Below, one piece after another: positions 1-10,100 of a stretch of 64,000 nucleotides of DNA (positions within the stretch are counted from its first letter, which is position 1; the number at the start of each line of letters is the position of its first letter). The position numbers and the translations under genes were made by a program. Below the pieces are notes generated by a model. It was not told where the DNA came from, searched no databases, and saw only the letters and a list, made by a program, of their open reading frames with translations. This DNA is from Colletes latitarsis (lineage: Eukaryota > Arthropoda > Insecta > Hymenoptera > Colletidae): the NCBI RefSeq assembly GCF_051014445.1, contig NW_027488365.1, forward strand, positions 4,340,001 through 4,404,000, given 5' to 3'.

Positions 1-124
1 CCCTCCACGAAGCCGGACCTGGCGCTGAGTGGGGCGCGAGCGCCGCCACCCTAACCCCAGCCCCGTCTCCGTCCTCCCCAACCGACAAAACCCGCCCCAT
101 CCCCATTTTATTTTCTGTGTCCAT
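1..124 (-). CDS. Partial ORF1 (Gag-like) of the left retrotransposon copy, N-terminus only
   Basis: The ATG lies at 124-122 on the minus strand and matches the start used for the intact copy at 5257. Only 41 codons are present before the window edge. The reading frame is open. Compared with the intact copy there is one synonymous change (a Thr codon, ACA here against ACT) and one missense change (Ala here against Val in the intact copy, at position 60). No recognisable domain lies in this stretch; in the intact copy it is the low-complexity N-terminal arm preceding the coiled coil. Confidence 0.75.
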   Translation of the reverse strand, partial: MDTENKMGMGRVLSVGEDGDGAGVRVAALAPHSAPGPASWR

Positions 125-507
125 AAAAATCCCACGAGATGGTCGGAAATAAAGGTCCACCCGGGCAGAGCCGCCTTACCCGGGTAAGCCTAATACTCCG
201 GGGGTTCGGCAGGTTCCCCGGAGGTGGTCGCTTGGGATTGGGCCTTCTCCCCCAACCATGCATCCCATCGCCGCGCACCATAGCTTAGGATTGGAGGGCG
301 ATTTTATAGAGTCGCCATACTCGTGGCCCAGGCGGTTAAGCCAAGACCCCCGTTCCTCCTGCCGTCACGTACCATTCACAAAACCAATAGGGAATTGTGA
401 ATGGGTCGTTGTGACGACCAACAGGAGGCTTACGGTGTGTGTATGACTCGGGTACCCCGGGTTCGTTAAGCCCGTACTGCAGCTGAAAGGCTGGCAGCCC
501 CTGAGGG
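1..507 (-). mobile_element. 5' end of a second R1-clade non-LTR retrotransposon copy (runs off the left edge)
   Basis: This block is the reverse complement of positions 4874-5380 of the intact element, aligned base for base without indels. I count three substitutions by eye: at 60 and 116, inside ORF1, and at 471, in the 5' UTR. It therefore holds the complete 5' UTR and the first codons of ORF1, reading leftwards out of the window. The 5' tip at 507 matches the intact copy's tip apart from one G fewer in the terminal run, so this copy also reached full length at its 5' end. It abuts satellite sequence at 508. Its 3' end and target-site duplication lie outside the window, so its completeness cannot be judged. 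Confidence 0.93.
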
Positions 508-3500
508 ATTTCTTCACATACTTGTTGAACTGATCCTGGGTTTTTTCTGGTTTGGATCACGTAGTAATGTGGTACCACACAGAAACAGTCAACTAAACCT
601 GGTTTCGATCAATATTTTAGAGAATAATTCATGTTAGGTCTAGGTTAGGTCTGGGATTTGCACTCATCAGGCTCATACTTTCGCACACTTCACATACTCG
701 TTTGACAGATCCTGGGTTTCTTCTGGTTTGGATCACGTAGTAATGTGGGACACACTGAAACAGTCAATTAAACCTGGTTTCGATCAATATTTTAGAGAAT
801 AATTCATGTTAGGTCTAGGTTAGGTCTGGGATTTGCTCCCATCGGGCTCATTCTTTCGCATATTTCTCATACTTGATGGCTAGATCCTGGGCTTTTTCTG
901 GATTGCATCACGTAGTAATGAAGTGCAACACTGAAACAGACAATTAAACCTGGTTTCCATCAATATCTTAGAGGACAACGCAAGTTAGGTCTGGGATAGG
1001 TCTGGGACTTGCCCTCGTTAGGCTCATACTTTCGCGTTTTTCACATACTTGTTGAACAGATCCTGGGTTTTTTCTGGTTCGGATCACGTAGTAGTGTGGT
1101 ACCACACTGAAACAGTCCATTAAACCTGGTTTGGATCAATATTTTAGAGGATAACGCATGTTAGGTCTAGGTTAGGTCGGGGATTTTCACTAATCAGACT
1201 CATACTTTCGCATTCATCACATACTTGTTGAACGGATCCTGGGTTTTTTCTGGTTTGGATCACGTAGTAATGTGGGACCACACTGAAACAGTCAATTAAA
1301 CCTGGTTTCGATCAATATTTTAGAGAATAATTCATGTTAGGCCTAGGTTAGGTCTGGGATTTGCTCGCATCAGGCTCATTCTTTCGCATATTTCTCATAC
1401 TTGATGGCTAGATCCTGGGCTTTTTTTGGATTGCATCAAGTAGTAATGAAGTTTAACACTGAAACTGTCAATTAAACCTGGTTTCCATCAATATTTTAGA
1501 GGATAATTCATGTTAGGTCTAGGTTAGGTCTGGGATTTGCTCTCATCAGGCTCTTTCTTTCGCATATTTCTCATACATGTTGAACAGATACTGGGTTTTT
1601 TCTGGTTTGGAACCCGTAGTAATATGGGACCACACTGAAACAATAAATTAAACCTGGTCTTGATAAATATTTTAAAGGATAACGCATGTTAGGTCTGGGT
1701 TAGGTCTGGGATTTGCCCTCATCAGGCTCATACTTTCGCATATTTCTCATACTTCATAGCTAGATCCTGGGCTGTTTCTGGATTGTATCACGTAGTAATG
1801 TGGTACCACGCTGAAACAGTCAATTAAACCTGGTTTCGATCAATATTTTAGAGGGGAACGCAAGTTATGTCTGGGATAGGTCTAGGATTTGCCCTCATCA
1901 GGCTCTTACTTTCGCATATTTCTCATACTTCATGCCTAGATCCTGGGCTATTTCTGGATTGGATCACGTAGTAAAGTGGTACCACACTGAAACATTCAAT
2001 GAAACCTTGTCTGGATAAATATTTTAGAGGATAACGCATCTTAGGTCTGGGTTAGGTCTAAGATTTGCCCTCATCAGGCTCACAGTTTCGCGTTTTTCAC
2101 ATACTTGTTGAACAGATCCTGGGTTTTGTCTGGTTCGGATCACGAAGTAGTGTGGTACCACACTGAAACAGTCCATTAAACCTGGTTTCGCTCAATATTT
2201 TAGAAGATAACGCATGTTAGGTCTAGGTTAGGTTCGGGATTTGCCCTCATCAGGGTCATACTTTCGCAGTTTTAACATGCATGTTGACCTGATTGAGGGT
2301 TTTTTCTGCTTTGGATCACGTAGTAAAGTGGTACCACAACTAAAACAGTCAATTAAGCCTGGTTTCGATCACTATTTTAGAGGATAACGCAAGTTAGGTT
2401 TGGGATAGGTCTGGGATTAGCCCTCATCAGACTCATACTTTCGCTCACTTCACATACTCGTTGAGAAGATCCTGGGCTTTTTTCTGGTTTGGATCACGTA
2501 GTAATGTGGTACCACACTGAAACAGTCGATTAAGCCTGGTTTCGATTAATATTTTTGGGATAACGCACGTTAGGTCTGGGGTAGGTCTGGGATTTGCCCT
2601 CATCATGCTCATACTTTCGCAGTTTTAACATGCATGTTGACCTGATCGAGGGTTTTTTCTGCTTTGGATCACGTAGTAAAGTGGTACCACACTAAAACAG
2701 TCAATTAAACCTGGTTTCGATCAATATTTTAGAGGATAACGCATGTTAGGTCTAGGTTAGGCCTGGGATTTTCACTCATCAGACTCATACTTTCGTATTC
2801 TTCACATACTTGTTGAACAGATCCCTGGTTTTTTCTGGTCTGGGTCACGTAATAATGTGGTACCACACTGAAACAGCCCATTTAACCTGGTTTGGATCAA
2901 TATTTTAGAGGATAACGCATGTTAGGTCTAGGATAGGCCTGGGATTTTCACTCATCAGACTCATACTTTCGCATTCTTCACATACTTGTTGAACGGATCC
3001 TGGGTTTTTTCTGGTTTGCATCACGTAGTAATGTGGGACCACACTGAAACAATCAATTAAACCTGGTCTTGATAAATATTTTAGAGAATAATTCATGTTA
3101 GGTCTAGGTTAGGTCTGGGATTTGCTCTCATCAGGCTCATTCTTTCGCATATTTCTCATACTTGATGGCTAGATCCTGGAGTTTTTCTGGATTGCATCAC
3201 GTAGTAATGTGGTACCACACTGAAACAGTCAATTAAACCTGGTTTCCATCAATATTTTAGAGGACAACGCATGTTAGGTCTGGGATAGGCCTGGGATTTG
3301 CCCTCATCAGGATCATACTTTCGCAGTTTTAACATACATGTTGACCTGATCGAGGGTTTTTTCTGCTTTGCATCACGTAGTAAAGTGGTACCACACTGAA
3401 GCAGTCCATTAAACCTGGTTTGGATGAATATTTTAGAGGATAACGCATGTTAGGTTTGGGTTAGGTCTAGGATTTGCCCTCATCAGGCTCATACTTTCGC

Positions 3501-4872
3501 TTATTTCTCATACTTCATGGCTAGATCCTGGGCTGTTTCTGGATTGTATCACGTAGTAATGTGGTACCACGCTGAAACAGTCAATTAAACCTGGTTTCGA
3601 TCAATATTTTAGAGGATAACGCAAGTTAGGTCTGGGATAGGTCTGGGATTTGCCCTCATCAAACTCATACTTTCGCATTCTCCACATACTTGTTGAACGG
3701 ATCCTGGGTTTTTACTGGTTTGGATCACGTAGCAATGTGGTACCACACTGAAACATTCAATTAAACCTGGTCTTGATAAATATTTTTGAGGACAACGCAA
3801 GTTAAGTCTGGCATAGGTCTGGGATTTGACCTCATCAGACTCATACTTTCGCACACTTACAATACTCGTTGAGCAGATCCTGGGTTATTTTCTGGTTTGG
3901 ATCACATAGTAATGTGGTACCACACTGAAACAGTAGATTAAACCAGGTTTCGATCAATATTTTAGAGAATAATTCATGTTAGGTCTAGGTTAGGCCTGGG
4001 ATTTTCACTCATCAGGCTCATACTTTCGCATTCTTCACATACTTGTTGGACGGATCCTGGGTTTTTTCTGGTTTGGATCACGTAGTAATGTGGAACCACA
4101 CTGAAACAATCAATTAAACCAGGTCATGATAAATATTTTAGAGGATGACGCATGTTAGGTCTGAGTTAGGTCTAGGATTTGCCCTCGTCAGGCTCATACT
4201 TTCGCATATTTCTCATACTTCATGGCTAGATCCTGGGCTATTTCTGGATTGCATCACGTAGTAATGAAGTACAACACTGAAACAGTCAATTAAACCTGGT
4301 TTCCATCAATATTTTAGAGGACAACGCATGTTAGGTCTAGGTAAGGCCTGGGATTTGCCCTCATCAGGGTCATACTTTCGCAGTTTTAACATACATGTTG
4401 ACCTGATCGAGGGTTCTTAATGCTTTGGATCACGTAGTAAAGTGGTACCACACTCAAACAGTCCATTAAACCTGGTTTGGATCAATATTTTAGAGGTATA
4501 ACGCATGTTAGGTCTAGGTTAGCCCTGGGATTTTCACTCATCAGACTCATACTTTCGCATTCTTCACATACTTGTTGAACGGATCCTGGGTTTTTTCTGG
4601 CTTGGTTCACGTAGTAATGTGGTACCACGCTGAAACAGTCAATTAAACCTGGTTTCGATCAATATTTTAGAGGATAACGCAAGTTAGGTCTGGGTTAGGT
4701 CTGGGAATCGCCCTCATCAGGCTCATACTTTCGCGTTTTTCACATACTTGTTGAACTGATCCTGGGTTTTTTCTGGTTTGGATCACGTAGTAATGTGGTA
4801 CCACACTGAAACAGTCGATTAAACCCGGTTTCGATTAATATTTTAGAGGATAACGCAAGTTAAGTCTGGGAT
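508..4872. repeat. 176-bp satellite array, left block (about 25 monomers)
   Basis: This is a head-to-tail tandem array in the same orientation as the large array to the right of the retrotransposon. Each monomer contains, in order, a telomere-like 11-bp pair, a CTCATACTTTCGC-type segment, a GATCCTGGG segment, a GATCACGTAGTAA segment, a dyad centred on GGTACC, and ATTAAACCTGG followed by CAATATTTTAGAGG. Several diverged subtypes alternate. The first repeat unit is cut by the left element at 507/508 and the last by the intact element at 4872/4873. Short minus-strand open frames of 62-81 codons recur in it, but they follow the repeat and are not credible genes. I see no other gene or RNA here. 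Confidence 0.95.
4859..4872 (+). repeat. Target-site duplication, left copy (14 bp)
   Basis: GTTAAGTCTGGGAT immediately precedes the 5' end of the intact element and recurs exactly after its A tail at 10881-10894. Two preceding A residues (4857-4858) also match, but on the right they merge with the A tail, so the duplication is 14 to 16 bp. Removing the element and one copy restores a continuous, in-phase satellite monomer. The duplicated sequence is itself a variant (TTAAGTCTGGG) of the telomere-like 11-mer in the satellite. Confidence 0.95.
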
Positions 4873-5256
4873 CCCCTCAGGGGCTGCCAGCCTTTCAGCT
4901 GCAGTACGGACTTAACGAACCCGGGGTACCCGAGTCATACACACACCGTAAGCCTCCTGTTGGTCGTCACAACGACCCATTCACAATTCCCTATTGGTTT
5001 TGTGAATGGTACGTGACGGCAGGAGGAACGGGGGTCTTGGCTTAACCGCCTGGGCCACGAGTATGGCGACTCTATAAAATCGCCCTCCAATCCTAAGCTA
5101 TGGTGCGCGGCGATGGGATGCATGGTTGGGGGAGAAGGCCCAATCCCAAGCGACCACCTCCGGGGAACCTGCCGAACCCCCGGAGTATTAGGCTTACCCG
5201 GGTAAGGCGGCTCTGCCCGGGTGGACCTTTATTTCCGACCATCTCGTGGGATTTTT
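4873..5256 (+). other. Retrotransposon 5' UTR (probable internal promoter region)
   Basis: This is the 384-nt leader between the element's 5' tip and the ORF1 ATG. It contains several inverted repeats: GGCTG/CAGCC at the tip (4882-4892), GGTCGT/ACGACC at 4962-4977 with a 4-nt loop, CCATTCACAA/TTGTGAATGG at 4977-4986 and 5000-5009, and a 14-bp palindrome CTTACCCGGGTAAG at 5193-5206. A TATA-like CTATAAAAT lies around 5072-5080, but it sits about 200 nt inside the element, so a role in initiating full-length RNA is doubtful. The region is nearly unchanged in the left copy. A 62-codon antisense frame here (4935-5123, minus) is open in both copies, which follows simply from their near-identity. 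Confidence 0.7.
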
Positions 5257-7134
5257 ATGGACACTGAAAATAAAATGGGGATGGGGCGGGTTTTGTCGGT
5301 TGGGGAGGACGGAGACGGGGTTGGGGTTAGGGTGGCGGCGCTCGCGCCCCACTCAGCGCCAGGTCCGGCTTCGTGGAGGGTGGAGGAGGACGACGAGACG
5401 GCGTCGGTCTCGTCCTTCTCCTCCAGCACGAGCCACATAGGCTCTAAGAGGAAGAGGACGGGGCAGGCCGTCGCCGAGGTGGGCGGGGCGATGAGCCCGT
5501 CGGTGAGGCTGAGTTGCCTCAGGGACGAGGTGACCGAGGAGATATCGGAGAGGATCTCCTCGTCCCTGAGGCGGGTGGAGAAAGTCGCCGCTGCCTGCGC
5601 CTGTAAGGGGCAGAAAAGCGGTGGCGCGGAGGCCCTGAAGGCCGCGGCGGAGGAAATGAGGGAGGCGGCGCGGGAGCTCAGAGGGCGGAACGCCCGTCTG
5701 CAGCTCCTGTTGGAGGAGGAGCGACAGGGGAGGAGGAGGGCAGAGGCGCTGTGGAACAGCGCGGCCCTCCCTCCCATCCTCCCTCCTCCTCCACCGCCGC
5801 GTCCCTCGGCGGAAGTAAATAAGCGGAGTGCGGCGGCAGTGGTGCGGGGCACCGCGGGCCCCTCCACCCGCACTCCGCCCGTGAAGAAGTCCCCGTCCTC
5901 CTCAGAAGACGATCTTCTGAGGAGGATTGGGGACATGATTGATGGCAAGCTGGCCGCCTTCCGGGAGGAGCTCCTCGCCGGAAGAGCGGTCAGCAGGAAG
6001 GCGGTGCCTCCCCGACCTGTTCCGGTACAGTCGGGGAAGGCAAAGAAGGGCGGAGTGAAGGCTCCGCCCAGCGTTGCGGCACCAGGGCCCCGGGTCGCGA
6101 CCCCCAAGGGGGGTGGTGTACCCGTGGTCGCGGTGGTCGCGTCCTCCACAGCACCCTCCCAAGGGGGGGTGGCGTGGAGTGAGGTGGTGGGGCGGAAGGC
6201 GAAGCGGGCGGCGAGGAAGGCCTCGCAACCGCAGCCTCCGCCTCCGCCGCCGGCGGCCAAGGTAAAGGCCGCGAAGGTCGGGAAGGCACGACCAGCTCGT
6301 CCCCCAAAAACGGCAGCGGTGACGCTGACCGTTGCGCAGGGGGGCGACCTGACCCTCGCGGAGGCGATGCGGCTCGCCAGGGAGAATATCTCCCTGGAAG
6401 AGCTGGGCATCGCCTCCGTGAGGGCGAAGAGGGCCGTGACCGGGGGTCTCTTGCTGGAGATCCCCGGTGCAGAAGGCGGCGCGAAGGCGGATCGTCTCGC
6501 CCAGAGGCTCCGGGAGCAGCTGGGCGAGCGAGGTGTCCGGGTCGCCCGGCCCACGAAGCGCACGGAGATGCGCGTTTGTGGGCTGGACGACTCGGTCAGC
6601 GCACAGGATGTGTCCCGTGCCCTTGCGAGGGCGGGGGACTGTCCTGTGGAGGACCTGCGGATCGGAGAGATCCGCAGGTCGCCCTCCGGCCTCGGGTCGG
6701 TGTGGGCCCGGTGCCCCCTCTCCGCCGCCCGTAAGGTGGCGGAATCCGGGAGGGTGTTGGTGGGGTGGGTTTCGGCGCGAGTGGAAATCCTCGCGCCGCG
6801 CCCGCTCCAGTGTCACCGCTGCCTCGAATTGGGGCACGTGAGGCAGTGGTGCACCTCGCCGGTGGACCGCAGCGGTCAGTGTTACCGCTGCGGTGCCAAA
6901 GAGCACCGTGCGAGCCAGTGCTCGGCGGCCCCCCACTGCCCGCTGTGTGCGGACATGGGGAGGCCAGCCGATCACAGGGTGGGGAGCAAGAAGTGCTCCC
7001 CCCCCTCCCGGAAGGAGAGGAAGAGGCGGGCTGCACCGGCTCCGGTGCCGAGGGCGGTGGCATCGTCCTCCATGGAGGTGGACGGTGCTACGGGGACGGA
7101 CGGCCGGGAGGAGGCTGGCGCGGCCATTAATTAA
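5257..7134 (+). CDS. ORF1 protein (Gag-like, nucleic-acid-binding, three zinc knuckles)
   Basis: This 625-residue protein is probably the RNA-binding component of the retrotransposition ribonucleoprotein. I use the ATG at 5257, which has G at +4; the frame is open 12 codons further upstream, but only from a GTG. Visible parts: a low-complexity arm; a charged, probably coiled-coil stretch around residues 79-165; a proline run near 171-184; a basic Ala/Lys/Pro-rich region; a folded-looking region from about 350 to 515; and three zinc knuckles. These are CX2CX4HX4C at 519-532, CX2CX4HX4C at 542-555, and CX2CX8HX6C at 561-580. The three-knuckle series with this long third member is characteristic of R1-clade ORF1. 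A basic KERKRR motif follows and may be a nuclear-localisation signal. The stop codon overlaps the ORF2 start. Confidence 0.93.
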   Translation: MDTENKMGMGRVLSVGEDGDGVGVRVAALAPHSAPGPASWRVEEDDETASVSSFSSSTSHIGSKRKRTGQAVAEVGGAMSPSVRLSCLRDEVTEEISERISSSLRRVEKVAAACACKGQKSGGAEALKAAAEEMREAARELRGRNARLQLLLEEERQGRRRAEALWNSAALPPILPPPPPPRPSAEVNKRSAAAVVRGTAGPSTRTPPVKKSPSSSEDDLLRRIGDMIDGKLAAFREELLAGRAVSRKAVPPRPVPVQSGKAKKGGVKAPPSVAAPGPRVATPKGGGVPVVAVVASSTAPSQGGVAWSEVVGRKAKRAARKASQPQPPPPPPAAKVKAAKVGKARPARPPKTAAVTLTVAQGGDLTLAEAMRLARENISLEELGIASVRAKRAVTGGLLLEIPGAEGGAKADRLAQRLREQLGERGVRVARPTKRTEMRVCGLDDSVSAQDVSRALARAGDCPVEDLRIGEIRRSPSGLGSVWARCPLSAARKVAESGRVLVGWVSARVEILAPRPLQCHRCLELGHVRQWCTSPVDRSGQCYRCGAKEHRASQCSAAPHCPLCADMGRPADHRVGSKKCSPPSRKERKRRAAPAPVPRAVASSSMEVDGATGTDGREEAGAAIN

Positions 7135-7136
7135 TG
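7132..7136 (+). promoter_or_regulatory. UAAUG stop-start junction coupling ORF1 and ORF2
   Basis: The TAA that ends ORF1 (7132-7134) shares its last A with the ATG of ORF2 (7134-7136). In the R1-clade element SART1 the same UAAUG overlap has been described as allowing ORF2 translation by termination and reinitiation on the bicistronic RNA. That ORF2 is made this way here is inferred by analogy. The overlap itself is read directly from the sequence. Confidence 0.85.
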
Positions 7137-10100
7137 CCGCCCCGCCTCCTCCTCCAGGCCAACCTCAACCACTGCCGCGCGGCACAGGACTTGATGTCCC
7201 AAGTCCTCGCGGAGTGGGGGGTTGGCCTGGCGGTCGCCGCCGAGCCGTACCGCGTCCCTGATCACCCTCATTGGGTGGGCGATGCGGACGGCTTGGTGGC
7301 GACGGTATGGGGAGGGGGCGACGGGTCCCCACCGTTCTCCTTGTTGGAGCGCGGTCGGGGATTCGTCGCCGTGGACTGGGGGGGAGTCGCTGTGGTGGGG
7401 TGCTACATTTCGCCCCGTAGCGGTCACGCTGCGTTCGAGCTGTACTTGGCCGAGGTCGCGGCATGCGTGGAGCGCTACGCGGCCCGGCCGGTGCTGGTCC
7501 TGGGGGATTTTAATGCCAAGTCGGTGGCTTGGGGATCCCCCAGGACCTCCGTTCGCGGCGGGATCCTGGGCGATTGGGCGGCGGGGCTCGACCTCCGGGT
7601 ATTGAACCGGGGGTCGGAGCACACATGCGTGCGGCGATATGGGGGGTCCATCGTGGATGTTGGATTCGTGACCCCCAACGCCGTGCGCATGGTGTCGGGT
7701 TGGCACGTGGTCGCGGGGGCAGAGACACTCTCCGATCACCGGTACATCCGGATGGAGGTCTCTGCCGCCGCGAGTGCATCCCGACACGGCCGCCTGCGTG
7801 GCACCCCACCACGCCGCTGGGCGCTTCGGCGCCTGGACAAGGACGCCCTGATGGCAGCTGCCCTCGCTGCAACTTGGCCGCAGGGAGCGGCCGAGTTGTC
7901 GAGCATAGAGGAGGAGGTCGCCCGGCTCGGAGCATTGGTCGCGGGTATTTGCGACGCGGCGATGCCTCGGGTCGGGCGGGCTTCTCCTCGCCGGGCGGTG
8001 TACTGGTGGTCGGACGCGATCGCGGAGTTGCGAGTCGCGACTGTCCGCGCCCGACGCCAGTACACCCGCGCGCGCCGTCGTCAACGTACAGGCGACGGCG
8101 TGGCGCGAGCGAGGGCAGCTGATGACCTGTATGGAGCATACCGCGTGGCGCGGGTTGCTCTGCAGGTCGCCATCAAACGGGCCAAGACCCAGGCATGGAA
8201 GGAGCTCCTCCAGACCCTTGATGACGATCCATGGGGGCGCCCATATAAGGTGGTGCTGAATAAGCTCCGCCCGTGGGCGCCCCCCGTCACCGAGGGTCTT
8301 GACCCCCGGCTGCTGGAGGACGTGGTCAATACACTCTTCCCAATTGGGGAGAGGGGACCGCGTCCTCCGGCGGCGGCGGCTGTCCCAGTGGAGTGGACGG
8401 CCGAGCTGGGGGTCACGCAGGAGGAGCTGGCAGCGGCCATCAGACGGCTCGGGGTTCGTAACACGGCCCCGGGTCCGGATGGTGTGCCCGGCCGGGTTTG
8501 GGTCTTGACCCAGGGCGTCCTTGGGGCCGACCTCAGGCGGTTGTTCGACCGCTGCCTGAGGGACGGGCGATTCCCCCCCAGTTGGAAGGTGGCGAGGATG
8601 GTCCTCCTCCGGAAGGAGGGTCGGCCCGCGGAGTCTCCCTCCGCATACCGGCCCATTTGTCTCCTCGACGAGGTGGGCAAGCTCTTCGAGCGTGTGATTG
8701 CTGCCCGCCTCGTCGAGCACCTGTCGCGGGGTGATCCCGGTCTGGCCGACTGCCAGTTCGGTTTCCGGGGGGGCCGATCGACTATCGACGCGATAGGTCG
8801 TGTGAGGGCCCTCTCGGAGGCGGCCGTCTCCCGGGGAGGGGTGGCATTGGCAATATCCTTGGATATTGCCAATGCTTTTAACACCCTCCCCTGGGAAGAG
8901 ATAAGGAGGGGACTCGAATATCATCGAGTCCCCCCTTGTCTCAGGGCGGTCGTCGGGGATTATCTCCGCGGCAGGTGGATCGAGTATCCGGGCCGGGATG
9001 GTGATATGCGGAGGGAGGTGTACTGCGGTGTTCCGCAGGGGTCGGTCCTCGGGCCACTCCTGTGGAACATCGCGTACGACTCGGTGTTGCGGGCCGGCCT
9101 CCCCGACGGCGTCAGCACGGTGTGTTATGCGGATGACACACTGGTGCTGGCCGTCGGGGCGCACTGGGGGAGGGCCATGCGTCGCGCGGAGGAGGGGTCG
9201 CAACGCGTCGTCGACCGGATCAGGGGGATGGGGATGACGGTGGCGGTCCATAAGACCGAGGTGATTGCGTTTCATTCACCTCGGCAGGATCCGCCACCCC
9301 CTCTGATTCGGGTGGGTGGGGCTGACATCGAGGTGAAGCCCCAGATCAGGTATCTGGGGCTGATCCTCGATAGCCACTGGCGTTTCGAGAAGCATTTCCG
9401 CTGCCTGGTCCCCCGGTTGGAAAGGATGGTTGCGGCTCTGGGCCGGATCCTGCCCAACCTGGGGGGCCCGGCGGGCCGAGTTCGTCGCCTCTATGTGGCA
9501 ATGGTCCAGTCGGTGGCCCTATACGGGGCCCCCGTCTGGGCGGACGACCTGGCTGCCTCCCGGCGCAGCATGACTATGCTGCGTCGGGTGCAGAGGCGCA
9601 TGGCGCTCAGGGTCGTCCGCGGTTATCGGACCGTGTCACATGAGGCGGCGACGGTTCTAGCGGGGATGCCGCCCATGGACCTGCTCGCGCGGTCGCACGC
9701 GGTGATGTACCGGCACCGCGTCGACCGTCGCGCGGGGGTGGGGGCGGTCCCGGGCGGGCAGGAACCTGCTTGGGGCGATTTGAAGCGCCAGGCCCGGCAG
9801 TCCGTGTTGCTCGCGTGGCAGGAGCGGCTGGCTCTGCCAACCGCGGGGCACCGGACTGTCGGGGCTGTTCGGCCACTCCTGAAGGAGTGGCTGGACAGAG
9901 GCCATGGCAGCCTCACCTACCGGCTGGCACAGGTATTTTCCGGGCATGGCAGCTTCGGAAGATACCTGTGCCGGATAGGGAAGGAGCCGACGGCGCGTTG
10001 CTGCCACTGCGACGCTGAGCAGGACACGGCGGATCATACCCTGGAGGTATGCCCCGCGTGGGAGGGGGAGCGCCGTGTCCTGGTCGGCGTCGTCGGGCGG

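Noticed and set aside
258..446. 62-codon open frame in the 5' UTR on the strand opposite to the element (also 4935-5123 minus)
   Set aside because: Its conservation between the two copies follows from their overall near-identity, and it has no recognisable domain or initiation context.
5229..9275. Long antisense open frames inside the retrotransposon (444 codons at 5229-6563, 357 at 5902-6975, 714 at 7131-9275)
   Set aside because: They lie opposite ORF1 and ORF2 in very GC-rich sequence, where stop codons are scarce in all frames. Their predicted products are low-complexity Pro/Arg/Ser-rich, while the sense frames contain complete, ordered endonuclease, RT and zinc-finger motifs.
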